Positions 8,681 through 17,100 are shown, numbered from the stretch's first letter. The stretch: DNA of 64,000 bases from Moraxella lacunata (GCF_900453205.1 NZ_UGQU01000001.1:682001-746000); one strand, 5' to 3'. A program made the numbers and translations. Notes: generated from the letters alone by a model not told the origin.

Positions 8681-8703
8681 AAAGGCGAAATACATTCGCC
8701 TTT
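8681..8703 (-). terminator. Hairpin terminator downstream of ftsY
   Basis: AAAGGCGAA (8681-8689) pairs perfectly with TTCGCCTTT (8695-8703). On the minus strand the stem is followed by a T-rich tract (TTTATTATTT). It lies directly beyond the ftsY stop. Confidence 0.6.
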
Positions 8704-8706
8704 TTG

Positions 8707-9645
8707 TCATTTTTCTTCGCTGATGAGTGCGTCCACAAATTCTTTGGGGTCAAAGGGCTGTAAATCATCAATCTGCTCGCCCACGCCGATAAAGCGAATG
8801 GGGACATCGGTCGTCTGGGCGACATTAAAGACCACACCGCCTTTTGCCGTGCCGTCCAGTTTGGTAATGGTAACGCCTGATAATGGGGCGACTTCGCTAA
8901 ATAGATTGACCTGACTAATGGCATTTTGACCCGTACCAGCATCTAGTACAATCATGCACTCATGTGGGGCGGTCTCATCTGCTTTTTTCATGACACGAAT
9001 GACTTTTTCAAGCTCGTTCATGAGATACGTTTTGTTTTGTAGTCGCCCTGCGGTATCGGCAATGAGCACGTCAATGCCCTTTGCTTTCGCTGACTGCATG
9101 GCATCAAAAATCACCGACGCACTGTCCGAACCCTGCCCCTGTGCCACCACAGGAATACCGTTACGCTCGCCCCACACTTGAAGCTGTTCGGTCGCTGCCG
9201 CCCGAAACGTGTCGCCTGCTGCGAGCATGACCGATTTGCCTTCGCCCTGTAAGCGTTTGGCAAGTTTGCCAATGGTCGTGGTCTTACCCACGCCATTAAC
9301 GCCAACCATAAGAATTACAAATGGCTTTTTGGTCGAGTCAATGACCAGTGGGGCAACTTTGGGTTCTAAAATGTCCACCAACTCCTTTTTTAGGGCTTTA
9401 TATAACGAGTGCGAATAAATCAAATCGCCCCGTGCCGTCTGCTCGGTTAGGCTCGTGATAATCCGATTGGTCGCATCCACGCCAATGTCCGCCACCAGAA
9501 GCTGATCTTCGACTTCTTCTAACAACTCATCATCAATCTCTTTGCCACCGACTAGGACATTCATCAGACCTTCTGATAAATTCTTACTGGATTTGGATAA
9601 TCCTGCTTTCATACGGGCAAAAAATCCGCTTTTATTCTCGCTCAT
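8707..9645 (-). CDS. ftsY: Signal recognition particle receptor FtsY
   Basis: 312 residues comprising the N domain (helical, with LLEEVEDQLLVADIGVDATN near residue 40) and the GTPase G domain. The motifs are GVNGVGKTTTIGKLAKRL (about residue 114), AADTF-type AAGDTFRAAATEQLQVW, DTAGR (about 196) and TKLDGTAKGG (about 258). The acidic A domain found in E. coli FtsY is absent, as in many short FtsY proteins. It receives SRP-ribosome complexes at the inner membrane and reciprocally activates Ffh GTPase. Confidence 0.96.
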   Translation of the reverse strand: MSENKSGFFARMKAGLSKSSKNLSEGLMNVLVGGKEIDDELLEEVEDQLLVADIGVDATNRIITSLTEQTARGDLIYSHSLYKALKKELVDILEPKVAPLVIDSTKKPFVILMVGVNGVGKTTTIGKLAKRLQGEGKSVMLAAGDTFRAAATEQLQVWGERNGIPVVAQGQGSDSASVIFDAMQSAKAKGIDVLIADTAGRLQNKTYLMNELEKVIRVMKKADETAPHECMIVLDAGTGQNAISQVNLFSEVAPLSGVTITKLDGTAKGGVVFNVAQTTDVPIRFIGVGEQIDDLQPFDPKEFVDALISEEK

Positions 9646-9813
9646 GTCTACTTGCTCATCTTATTAAATCTGCGATTAATAATAGCATATTTTTGGGCAT
9701 AATTAAATTTAGCGATGACAAAATGACAATATTTTTACAAAAACCGCTGTTTTTTTGGGGTAAATGTGTTAAATTATCCAAATTTTTAGTATACTTATCT
9801 ATTAAGGATTTTT

Positions 9814-10845
9814 ATGAAAACGTACGCCTTACCCGCCTTAACGCTTGCCATCGCCCTACTGACTGGCTGTGGTAATGACAAACCTACTGCCACGCCTGCC
9901 GAAGAGACCACCCAAGACACCACCGCCCAAAAAGCCCCCAAAACCATTGCCATCAGTGCCATTGTGGAACACCCATCGCTTGACGACATCAGAAAAGGGG
10001 TGATTTATGGCTTGGGACAACATGGCTACCAAGAAGGACAAAATCTGACGGTAAATTTCCAATCAGCACAGGGTAACATGGCGACCATGGGGCAAATCTC
10101 CAAGCAGTTCGCCGCCGACACCCCTGATGCCATCGTTGCCATCACCACCCCCACCGCCCAGAGTCTGGCGGCAGCAACCCAGAGCATTCCCCTGATTTAC
10201 ACCGCTGTCTCCGACCCTGTGGCGGCTAAACTTATCGACAATAACAACCAAGCCCTACAAGCGAACATCACTGGACTGTCTAGCCAGCTACCGCTTGAAC
10301 CACAGCTTGATTTATTCACCCAAATCAAGCCTGGTGCCAAGCGTATCGGCTTTGTATATAGCCCCGGTGAGGCAAACTCTGTAGCCATCAAAGAACAGCT
10401 GGCTGTCGAACTTCCCAAGCGTGGGATGACCCTTGTGGACGTGCCTGCCAACCGCTCGGCCGATGTCGCTGCCGCCACTCGTGCTTTGGACGGACGTGCC
10501 GATTTGATTTATACATCACTTGACAATGGCGTGGCATCGGCAATGGAGGCGATGGTTGGGGTTGCCAATGAGTTAAAAATCCCTGTCATCGCATCTGATG
10601 AGTTTAGTGTCAGACGTGGGGCGAGTGCAGGGCTTGGGGTCAATGATTTTGATTTTGGCGTAACCACCGCCAAACTGGTCGCCCAGACCCTAGACGGCAC
10701 TAAGCCTACCGACATCGCCCCCGAAGTTATGAACAAACTCACGCTCTACGTCAGCCCCAAACACGCCCAAAATCAAGGCGTAACCATCAGCGATGAACTC
10801 ATGAAAGACGCCATTGATGTGGATAGCGTGCCACGTAAAGAATAA
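9814..10845 (+). CDS. ABC transporter substrate-binding lipoprotein (TrpX/ABC_sub_bind family)
   Basis: 343 residues. The start MKTYALPALTLAIALLTGCG is a lipoprotein signal with lipobox LTGC, lipid on Cys19. The mature part has the two-lobe fold of the ABC_sub_bind family: IVEHPSLDDIRKGVIYGL, then DAIVAITTPTAQSLAAAT, IPLIYTAVSDPVAA, KRIGFVYSPGEANS and PVIASDEFSVRRGASAGLGV. Such proteins bind aromatic amino acids or similar ligands and normally sit beside permease and ATPase genes (trpXYZ style). Here neither follows. The next sequence is a 5'-truncated unrelated gene, so the transporter is incomplete in this window and the partners are elsewhere or lost. Confidence 0.88.
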   Translation: MKTYALPALTLAIALLTGCGNDKPTATPAEETTQDTTAQKAPKTIAISAIVEHPSLDDIRKGVIYGLGQHGYQEGQNLTVNFQSAQGNMATMGQISKQFAADTPDAIVAITTPTAQSLAAATQSIPLIYTAVSDPVAAKLIDNNNQALQANITGLSSQLPLEPQLDLFTQIKPGAKRIGFVYSPGEANSVAIKEQLAVELPKRGMTLVDVPANRSADVAAATRALDGRADLIYTSLDNGVASAMEAMVGVANELKIPVIASDEFSVRRGASAGLGVNDFDFGVTTAKLVAQTLDGTKPTDIAPEVMNKLTLYVSPKHAQNQGVTISDELMKDAIDVDSVPRKE

Positions 10846-11434
10846 AGTTCATGCCACAAAAGGATATTGCAAACATCTTTTTGATGATTCTGGTGAATGG
10901 ACGAGCGAATATTTTAGCGAAAATTCTGATAGCACCCTATCTTATTATTTGTTAAGCGATGCCGAATTAATCAGCGTATCTGACAAAACCGTGCAGATTG
11001 TCCGTGAAGATTATTTGTTTGACTTTGGGGCACACGGTATGCCGTCTGTGCAATTTTATGTGATGGATTTGGCAGATAAAAAACGTCTAAAACTCGATGA
11101 TGTGCTTATAAATCCTGTCAAAAAATCTGAACTGGAAAATTTATTAAAGCAAGAATTCACAAAAGAGTTAAAAATCAAAATGGGGCTGACGGACGATGAA
11201 GTGCAAAGCCATTTTGACTTTTGGGAATTTGTCATCACGGATAATTTTTACTTTTCGCCAAAAGGCATGACTTTTGTCTATATTCCTTATGAAATCACCC
11301 CTTATGCGATGGGCTTTACCGCATTAAACATAAGTAAAGTACAATTAAAAGGCTTGATTAAAGATAAATACATTCATCAAAGTTTTGACCAATTTGATGA
11401 TAATCAATGGAGCAAATCAAGCCAAATGCAGTAA
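10846..11434 (+). pseudogene. 5'-truncated DUF3298/RsiV-like gene remnant
   Basis: A frame open from about 10814 has a convincing protein only from LFDDSGEWTSEYFSENSDST (about 10878) onward. It includes VQIVREDYLFDFGAHGMPSV, an FYVMDLADKKRLKLDDVL segment, FYFSPKGMTFVYIPYEITPY and a C-terminus ending QMQ. The order 'G-AHG...D....L.LDD.....F.....F..P.G..F.Y..YEI.PYA.G' is that of the DUF3298 domain of RsiV-like exported proteins. No signal peptide precedes it and the upstream codons overlap the end of the substrate-binding protein gene, so the 5' part was probably deleted when the two loci were joined. A short cytoplasmic product from an internal start cannot be excluded. Confidence 0.55.
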
Positions 11435-11485
11435 GTTTGATTGAAAAATCAAAAAATTTAAACCCATAATTTTTAAGGAGTAGTT

Positions 11486-12601
11486 ATGAAAAAACTTCTA
11501 CTATCCGCCATTTTTGCCGCCGCTGTATTTTCTAGCCCTGCCATAGCAAAGGTAGCCCCTGACATTATCCGCACCACTTATGGTGATTTTGATGCACAGG
11601 GGCAATTATTATCCGCCAATGAAACCGCCCTACAAGCGATGAATTTTAAAAAAGTAGAAAAGAAAGCTAATAAAGGCGACAAAGACGCTCAATATCATCT
11701 TGCCAAAATGTATGAACTTGGCATTCACACCCAAAAAGATAAAACAAAAGCCCTAGAATGGTATAAAAAATCTGCCGAAAATGGCAATGTCAATGCGATG
11801 AATAATTATGCCATTTATTTAATGCAGGACGAGCCAAACAGTGAAGTTGCCCTATCTTGGTTTAAAAAGGCAAGTGAATTAAACCAGCCACACGCCACAA
11901 TGGCTTTGGCAATGTATTATATTAACAGCAAAAGCGATATTCAAAAAGGCGTGGATTTGTTATTAGAGCTTGGTGAAAATGGCTTTGCTCCTGCTTATCT
12001 TTTATTGGTATTGTTAAATAAAGATAGATTTTAAGGTTTTCCGTTCGGACTGAGCTTGTCGAAGTCTAGGAAAACCGTTATGGTTCGACAAGCTCACCAC
12101 GAACGGCTTTCTAGAAAAGTATACTCAATTAACAATACCCTTTTATTATCGCAATTGTCTGACGAATTACCTACGGACATTTATCAAAAACTCTATCCCA
12201 ATAAAAAAGATTTGACCCATCATATCATCAAATCTGCCGAAATGGGATATAGCCACGCCCAAGTGTATTTGGCACAGTTTTCTGGTATGTTATTTTTCTT
12301 TGGGGCGGATATTGACGAAAGTGGCGAAAAAGCCAAAGATGAAAATGCGATATTATCAAAATCAAAACAAAATATCGTCAATTCTTATGGGTGGGCAAAA
12401 CGAGCCTGTAATAATGGCAATGAGACGGGCTGTCAATCCGCAGAATATTATGATGAGTTAAGAACTCGGGATTTAAGCGAGTTTAAAAAAGAATGCGAAA
12501 GCCAAACAGACCAAAAATTAAAACAAGACTTTTGCCGAGCCTATGAATTTAATAATGACATCAAAAACGAGCTAGACAATATATACAAATGCTATGAATG
12601 A
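11486..12601 (+). pseudogene. Exported Sel1-repeat protein gene split by a 133-bp insertion (paralog 1)
   Basis: The first part (11486-12034) encodes a signal peptide (MKKLLLSAIFAAAVFSSPAIA) and Sel1/TPR-like repeats (KGDKDAQYHLAKMYELGI, ALEWYKKSAENGN). It then runs into the inserted element and stops at [10 protein letters not shown]. The second part, from about 12140, continues the paralog sequence (LSQLSDELPTDIYQKLYPN, ..KSAEMGYSHAQVYLAQF.., WAKRACNNGNETGCQ). Removing the element and one 8-bp duplication leaves 975 bp, an uninterrupted 324-residue frame close in length to its two paralogs (301 and 318 residues). Sel1 repeats are alpha/alpha solenoids that bind proteins. The product would be periplasmic. 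A truncated 182-residue form may still be made. Confidence 0.85.
12007..12139 (+). mobile_element. 133-bp MITE, copy 1, with 8-bp target duplication
   Basis: The element runs from GGTATTGTTAA to TTAACAATACC (perfect 11-bp terminal inverted repeats). It is flanked by the direct repeat CTTTTATT at 11999-12006 and 12140-12147. Its interior is a long imperfect palindrome (CCGTTCGGACTGAGCTTGTC against GACAAGCTCACCACGAACGG). There is no coding capacity. By eye it is identical to the copies at 15681-15813 and 55718-55850. It interrupts the first Sel1 gene. Confidence 0.92.
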
Positions 12602-12653
12602 TGATGTAATCATATTTTAATTTGGTTTTAATTTAATTAAAAGGAAAACTTTT

Positions 12654-13019
12654 ATGAAAAAATTTATTCTCCCCCTAATCCTTGCTCTAATTGCAAGCCC
12701 TGCATTGGCAAAACCTGTCGTTACTCCTATTGCCTTTGCCAAAGGCAGTGAATGCGGTTATTTTGATGGCAGTTTGGCAAATCGTGAATTTACTTTAAAT
12801 TTAAAGAAAAATCAATGGATTCGCATTGGTATTGAAAGTAGTAAACCCATTACAGAAATCGTCAAAGACCCAAAAGGCAAAACCCTAAAAGATAATGATG
12901 CTGATGAATGGGGCGTTATTTACGACATCAAGCAAACAGGCAAATATCGCATTGCTTTTGAGTTGGACGATGAAGCCTACCCTTTTGCCGAGGTCAAAAT
13001 TTGTGCTTATAATAAATAA
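12654..13019 (+). CDS. Small exported protein, 121 aa
   Basis: The family is not recognised. The signal peptide MKKFILPLILALIASPALA predicts export to the periplasm, and it is nearly the same as that of the protein at 15134. The mature part of about 100 residues has two cysteines (SECGYFDG and VKICAYNK) that could form a disulfide, and a beta-rich pattern (WIRIGIESSKPITEIVKDPK, then KYRIAFELDD). It lies between the first and second Sel1 genes and is preceded by AAAAGGAAAAC, the ribosome-binding context shared by the whole array. Confidence 0.7.
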   Translation: MKKFILPLILALIASPALAKPVVTPIAFAKGSECGYFDGSLANREFTLNLKKNQWIRIGIESSKPITEIVKDPKGKTLKDNDADEWGVIYDIKQTGKYRIAFELDDEAYPFAEVKICAYNK

Positions 13020-13098
13020 AAGGCTAGCATTTTCTAATTTTAAAAGCGGAAATTTATGAAACTTTTATTTTACCCTTAAATTTTAACCCATTAAAAAA

Positions 13099-13132
13099 AT
13101 TGGGTGAAAATGTTTATTTTTATTCGCCCAAT
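13099..13132 (+). terminator. Hairpin between array genes
   Basis: ATTGGGTGAA (13099-13108) pairs with TTCGCCCAAT (13123-13132) with one G-T pair. A near-identical hairpin is at 16391-16422. There is no strong T tract on the plus strand, so termination is uncertain. Confidence 0.4.
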
Positions 13133-13156
13133 TTCCCTAAATGTTAGGATTGTTTT

Positions 13157-14062
13157 ATGAAAAAACTTTTACTATCCGCCATGTTTGCCACCGCTGTATT
13201 TTCTAGCCCTGCCATAGCAAAGGTACAGCCTGACATTATCCGCACCACTTATGGCGACTTTGACGCACAAGGGCGATTATTATCCGCCAATGAAACCGCC
13301 CTACAAGCGATGGATTTTAAAACAGTAGAAAAGAAAGCTAATCAAGGCGACAATACCGCTCAATATCATCTTGCCAAAATGTATGAGCTTGGCATTCATA
13401 CCCAAAAAGATGAGAAAAAAGCGATAGAATGGTATAAAAAATCTGCCGAAAATGGCAATGCCTTTGCGATGAATAATTATGCCAATTATTTAATGAACAA
13501 TGAATCAAATAGCGATATTGCTCTATCTTGGCTTAAAAAGGCAAGTGAATTAAATTTACCGCACGCCAAAATGAATTTGGCGATTGAGAATATTAAAAAA
13601 GAAATGGATATTCAAAAAAGCGTGGACATATTATTAGAACTTGGCAAAAATGGCTTTGCCCCTGCCTATTTTATTCTATCGCAAATTGATACAGAATTGC
13701 CTGATGACATTGCCAAAACCATCTATATAGACGAAACAAGTGCCTTAAATTATCTTAAACAATCTGCCGAAATGGGATTTGCCCCCGCTCAAATGGCATT
13801 GGCAAATTATTATCAATGGGGCGTCATGAGTCCTGACAAAGAAGACCGCATTTTGCCCATTGCCTTGGCGTATAAATGGTCAAAACGAGCGTGTATCAAT
13901 GGCGTGGAGCGTGCCTGTCAAGTGGAGCAATTATACGCCCCTTATAAAACCCAAGATTTGAGCGACCATCAAGACAAATGCACCAAAGGCGATGAGCTTG
14001 CCTGCGAAAGTTATGAATTAAATAAACGCTTGGTTGAAACAATGAATAAAGTAGATGACTAA
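13157..14062 (+). CDS. Exported Sel1-repeat protein (paralog 2), 301 aa
   Basis: The signal peptide MKKLLLSAMFATAVFSSPAIA is followed by a conserved N-terminal block (IIRTTYGDFDAQGRLLSANE) and Sel1 repeats: NTAQYHLAKMYELGIHTQKD, AIEWYKKSAENGNAFAMNNY, the WLKKASELNLPHAKMNLA unit and AEMGFAPAQMALANYYQWG. The C-terminal part has paired cysteines (KRACINGVERACQ, DKCTKGDELACES), consistent with disulfides in the periplasm. The first 120 residues are almost identical to the flanking paralogs while the C-terminal third diverges, a pattern of duplication with gene conversion or diversifying selection. Function is unknown. Sel1 proteins often scaffold protein complexes or act as immunity or regulatory factors. 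Confidence 0.82.
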   Translation: MKKLLLSAMFATAVFSSPAIAKVQPDIIRTTYGDFDAQGRLLSANETALQAMDFKTVEKKANQGDNTAQYHLAKMYELGIHTQKDEKKAIEWYKKSAENGNAFAMNNYANYLMNNESNSDIALSWLKKASELNLPHAKMNLAIENIKKEMDIQKSVDILLELGKNGFAPAYFILSQIDTELPDDIAKTIYIDETSALNYLKQSAEMGFAPAQMALANYYQWGVMSPDKEDRILPIALAYKWSKRACINGVERACQVEQLYAPYKTQDLSDHQDKCTKGDELACESYELNKRLVETMNKVDD

Positions 14063-14101
14063 TGATTTATTTTATTTAATTTTTATCTTAAAGGAAAACT
14101 T

Positions 14102-15058
14102 ATGAAAAAACTTCTATTATCCGCCCTGCTTGCCACCACCCTATTTTCTGCCCCTGCCATAGCAAAGATAGCCCCTGACATTATCCGCACCACTTATGGT
14201 GATTTTGATGCACAGGGGCAATTATTATCCGCCAATGAAACGGCTTTAAAAGCAATGAATTTTAAAACCGTTCAGAAAAAAGCCAATAAAGGCGACAAAG
14301 ACGCTCAATATCATCTTGCCAAAATGTATGAACTTGGCGTTCATACCCAAAAAGATGAGAAAAAAGCGATAGAATGGTATAAAAAATCTGCCGAAAATGG
14401 CAATGCCAATGCGATGAATAATTATGCCACGATGTTATTGGATAATGCCAAAGTTGATGAAGCCTTAATATGGTTTAAAAAAGCCAGTGAATTAAATCAA
14501 CCACACGCAAAAATGAATTTGGCATATTATTATCTCAATCAAGAAAATAAAGCCGATATTCAAAAAGGCGTGGATTTATTATTAGAGCTTGGCGAAAATG
14601 GTTTTGCTCCTGCGTATTTTGTATTATCGCAAGTTGCCGAAATATTACCCAAAGATATTTCCGAGAAACTTTATCAAAATGAAAATGACTTTTTTAATCA
14701 CATCAAAAAATCTGCCGAAATGGGATATAGCCCTGCCCAAGCCTATTTGGGGGGATTTTCTGGTTTGTTCTTTTGGATTGTGCAAGATGATGACAAAATC
14801 CAGCAATTAACCAAACACACACAAAACGCCATTGATGCTTATGGCTGGGCAAAACGGGCGTGTAATAATGGTAATAAAGACGGTTGTGAATCGTTGGCAA
14901 TTTATGATGAATATAAAGACAGCGAAAGAATGCAGTTCTTAAAAGGGTCTTGCGACACCGAAACAGACTTAGAATCAAAACAGCAAATATGCCAAACCTA
15001 TCAATTTTATCAAGACTTAAATCAGGCGATTGAAACCATAGACAAACGCTATCAATAA
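14102..15058 (+). CDS. Exported Sel1-repeat protein (paralog 3), 318 aa
   Basis: The third tandem copy has signal peptide MKKLLLSALLATTLFSAPAIA, the same DIIRTTYGDFDAQGQLLSAN block and repeats KGDKDAQYHLAKMYELGVHT, AIEWYKKSAENGNANAMNNY and KSAEMGYSPAQAYLGGF. Near the end WAKRACNNGNKDGCESLAIY and CDTETDLESKQQICQTY carry four cysteines. It is the closest relative of the interrupted paralog 1, matching in its C-terminal half as well. It follows paralog 2 by 39 bp and AAAGGAAAAC precedes the ATG, suggesting a co-transcribed set. Confidence 0.83.
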   Translation: MKKLLLSALLATTLFSAPAIAKIAPDIIRTTYGDFDAQGQLLSANETALKAMNFKTVQKKANKGDKDAQYHLAKMYELGVHTQKDEKKAIEWYKKSAENGNANAMNNYATMLLDNAKVDEALIWFKKASELNQPHAKMNLAYYYLNQENKADIQKGVDLLLELGENGFAPAYFVLSQVAEILPKDISEKLYQNENDFFNHIKKSAEMGYSPAQAYLGGFSGLFFWIVQDDDKIQQLTKHTQNAIDAYGWAKRACNNGNKDGCESLAIYDEYKDSERMQFLKGSCDTETDLESKQQICQTYQFYQDLNQAIETIDKRYQ

Positions 15059-15133
15059 TGATTTAATAAAATGAATTGGGGAATGATATTCTTTTTTCCA
15101 ATTCAATTAACCTTAACTTTAAAAGGAAATCTT

Positions 15134-15565
15134 ATGAAAAAATTTGCTTTACCGCTAATCCTTGCCCTAATTGCAAGCCCTGCCTTTGCTGAAACGGTGT
15201 TTTTGTGCAATACCACCAATGGCAAACAAATCAAATTGGTGGACAATGGCGATACTTTTACTTATGAGTTTGGCAAAGGCAAAAAGACCGAGCTTAAATT
15301 TTCCATTGCCAAACATAAGATTGATTATACCGAAGATCATTGGAAGTTAACAAGCGGTTATCATTGGACAATGCCTTATAAAGGCAATACCTACACCGTA
15401 TTTTCTAGTACGATTAATGTGGACGAAAACCGTGAAGAATTAGACACACCTAGAAAAGAAGCAGGGGTCACTGTCAATCAAGATAAACCCAATTCAAAAA
15501 CCATTTTGTGTAATCCCAAACAAATCAAAGTAGATAAAATTGAAAATTATGTCACACCAAGTTGA
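15134..15565 (+). CDS. Small exported protein, 143 aa
   Basis: The start at 15134 was chosen because AAAAGGAAATCTT precedes it and it gives a clean signal peptide, MKKFALPLILALIASPAFA. The in-frame ATG at 15071 would add 21 unrelated residues. The mature protein begins ETVFLCNTTNGKQIKLVDNG and ends near a second cysteine (KTILCNPKQIK). It resembles the protein at 17627 (ETYFECTDTDNNHISLKDNG), so it is another duplicated family in this array. The family is not recognised. A secreted or periplasmic beta-rich domain is likely. Confidence 0.72.
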   Translation: MKKFALPLILALIASPAFAETVFLCNTTNGKQIKLVDNGDTFTYEFGKGKKTELKFSIAKHKIDYTEDHWKLTSGYHWTMPYKGNTYTVFSSTINVDENREELDTPRKEAGVTVNQDKPNSKTILCNPKQIKVDKIENYVTPS

Positions 15566-15588
15566 TTATTAAACCTTATTTCCTCAAA

Positions 15589-15672
15589 AAGTAAGGTGCG
15601 TAATATGCACCATTAAACACTAAACGCCAAACGGTGCGTTGTACGCACCTCACGGCTTAACTTTAAAAGGAA
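15589..15672 (+). repeat. Duplicated 5' region with GGTGCGTA..TACGCACC arms (copy 1)
   Basis: AAAAAGTAAGGTGCGTAATA, a GCACCATT box, and then GGTGCGTTGTACGCACCTCA lead to CTTTAAAAGGAAAAC. The same arrangement recurs at 16424-16513 ahead of the second Cys-rich gene, so the leader was duplicated with the gene. The arms are inverted repeats and may fold in RNA. Confidence 0.6.
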
Positions 15673-15680
15673 AACTTTTA

Positions 15681-15813
15681 GGTATTGTTAATTGAGTATA
15701 CTTTTCTAGAAAGCCGTTCGTGGTGAGCTTGTCGAACCATAACGGTTTTCCTAGACTTCGACAAGCTCAGTCCGAACGGAAAACCTTAAAATCTATCTTT
15801 ATTTAACAATACC
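15681..15813 (-). mobile_element. 133-bp MITE, copy 2, inverted, with 8-bp target duplication
   Basis: The same element lies in the opposite orientation, flanked by AACTTTTA at 15673-15680 and 15814-15821. It landed between the Shine-Dalgarno (AAAAGGA, about 15666-15672) and the ATG at 15821, whose A is the last base of the duplication. The new sequence before the ATG (AACAATACCAACTTTT) has no ribosome-binding site. Confidence 0.92.
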
Positions 15814-15820
15814 AACTTTT

Positions 15821-16363
15821 ATGAAACTTTTAAAACTTTCTGCCACCGCCCTAATCATAGGAGGGGCAAGTTTATTTAGCCAATCGGCATTGGCGTGTCA
15901 AGACGGTGGTTCTGGGCGTTGTGGCAATGTTGGCTGGACGGGCAATCGTGATAATGCCGCATATTATGGTAGTTATGGCAATTCTGGCGGTTATGGTAAT
16001 GTTAATTCTGGTGGTTATAGTGGTACACATCATAAATACATTGGGCTTGCTTGGACAAAAGACGGCAAACCCTTTTTTGATAATAGCATCATGATTACAC
16101 TGTCTGATACACCCACCGAAAATGATTGGACAATACAAGACAAGCTTACGCTTGGTCAATGCGAGCAAAGCAGTCGCCGTAGCCCTTGCAAATTTGCCAC
16201 CTCGTGGATAAATGGCTGTATCGCCATCGCCAAAGTTGGTGAGGTGATGTATAGCCACGGCGGTGCAAGCTGCGATGAAGCCAAACAAAAAGCAATGCAA
16301 TTATGCCAAGCCTACGATAGCAATCCTAATGCTTGTAAAATTTACAAAACCAGAAAGTCTTAA
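15821..16363 (+). CDS. Exported Gly-rich, Cys-containing protein (paralog A), 180 aa
   Basis: A signal peptide of about 25 residues (KLSATALIIGGASLFSQSAL, then ACQ) precedes a Gly/Asn/Ser/Tyr-rich segment (about residues 28-65). A conserved domain follows, with YIGLAWTKDGKPFFDNSIMI, LGQCEQSSRRSPCKF, INGCIAIAKVGEVMYSHGGA and SCDEAKQKAMQLCQAYDS. The spaced cysteines and the A-A-C..A...C pattern resemble DUF4189-type exported domains, a weak assignment. The coding frame is intact, but an inserted element has removed its ribosome-binding site, so expression is probably low. The paralog at 16522 keeps the original leader. Confidence 0.72.
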   Translation: MKLLKLSATALIIGGASLFSQSALACQDGGSGRCGNVGWTGNRDNAAYYGSYGNSGGYGNVNSGGYSGTHHKYIGLAWTKDGKPFFDNSIMITLSDTPTENDWTIQDKLTLGQCEQSSRRSPCKFATSWINGCIAIAKVGEVMYSHGGASCDEAKQKAMQLCQAYDSNPNACKIYKTRKS

Positions 16364-16390
16364 TTTTTTAAGTCTAATTTATTAAAAAAA

Positions 16391-16422
16391 TTGGGCGAAA
16401 GTGTTTATTTTTATTCGCCCAA
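16391..16422 (+). terminator. Hairpin after paralog A
   Basis: TTGGGCGAA (16391-16399) and TTCGCCCAA (16414-16422) form a perfect 9-bp stem. The flanks carry T tracts only on the minus strand, so its role on the plus strand is uncertain. It is almost the same as the hairpin at 13099-13132. Confidence 0.4.
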
Positions 16423-16423
16423 A

Positions 16424-16513
16424 AAAGTAAGGTGCGTAATACGCACCATTAAAAACCTAAGACAAAAATGGTGCGTTGTACACACCTTAGGATTTAATCT
16501 TAACTTTAAAAGG
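16424..16513 (+). repeat. Duplicated 5' region with GGTGCGTA..TACGCACC arms (copy 2)
   Basis: AAAAAGTAAGGTGCGTAATA, CGCACCATT and later ATGGTGCGTTGTACACACCT are followed by AACTTTAAAAGGAAAAA. It is homologous to 15589-15672 but lacks the inserted element. Confidence 0.6.
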
Positions 16514-16521
16514 AAAAATGT

Positions 16522-17055
16522 ATGAAAATTTTAAAACTTTCTGCCACCGCCCTAATTATAGGAGGGGCAAGTTTATTTAGCCAATCGGCTATTTCCCATA
16601 CAAACGCAGGCGATTTGCATAATCAACAATCATTATGCTCTTATGGTTATAATCCAAATTGTGGCAATTCTGGCGGTTATGGTAATATGAGCTCTAGCGG
16701 TTACAGTTATGGTGGCGTACAACATAAATATATTGGACTTGCTTGGACAAAAGACAACAAGCCATTTTTTGATAATAGCATCATGATTACACTGTCTGAT
16801 ACACCCACCGAAAATGATTGGACAATACAAGACAAGCTTACGCTTGGTCAATGCGAGCAAAGCAGTCGCCGTAGCCCTTGTAGAATGGCTTATTCCATGA
16901 TAAATGGCTGTATCGCCATCGCCAAAGTTGGTGAGGTGATGTATAGCCACGGCGGTGCAAGCTGCGATGAAGCCAAACAAAAAGCGATGCAATTATGCCA
17001 AGCCGAAGATAAAAGCCCCAATGCCTGTAAAATTCATACAAGCAAAAAATCCTAA
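16522..17055 (+). CDS. Exported Cys-containing protein (paralog B), 177 aa
   Basis: Paralog of the 15821 gene. It has nearly the same signal peptide (ILKLSATALIIGGASLFSQS), a variable Gly/Asn/Tyr segment (about residues 30-72) and a C-terminal domain identical over long stretches (NSIMITLSDTPTENDWTIQD, INGCIAIAKVGEVMYSHGGA). Only the segment between signal and domain and the last dozen residues differ. AAAAGGAAAAATGT gives it a normal ribosome-binding site. Near identity at the DNA level (16755-16855 against 16035-16145) points to recent duplication or gene conversion. The function is not known. Confidence 0.75.
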   Translation: MKILKLSATALIIGGASLFSQSAISHTNAGDLHNQQSLCSYGYNPNCGNSGGYGNMSSSGYSYGGVQHKYIGLAWTKDNKPFFDNSIMITLSDTPTENDWTIQDKLTLGQCEQSSRRSPCRMAYSMINGCIAIAKVGEVMYSHGGASCDEAKQKAMQLCQAEDKSPNACKIHTSKKS

Positions 17056-17065
17056 TAAATGCCAA

Positions 17066-17100
17066 ACACACCATTTAAAATAAATCTTTAAATGGTGTGT
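17066..17100 (+). terminator. Perfect 14-bp hairpin after paralog B
   Basis: ACACACCATTTAAA at 17066-17079 is exactly complementary to TTTAAATGGTGTGT at 17087-17100. It lies 11 bp beyond the stop. No T run follows, so it may be a processing or weak termination site. Confidence 0.45.

Noticed and set aside
10814-10877. N-terminal codons of the DUF3298-like frame
   Set aside because: They overlap the end of the substrate-binding protein gene in another frame and lack any export signal.
12056-12135. Coding start inside the MITE for the second Sel1 part
   Set aside because: The frame begins within element sequence, has no ribosome-binding site and encodes no signal peptide.
13099-16422. CRISPR-like array from repeated hairpins
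   Set aside because: The repeats are few, unevenly spaced and lie between genes. They are duplicated leaders and terminators.
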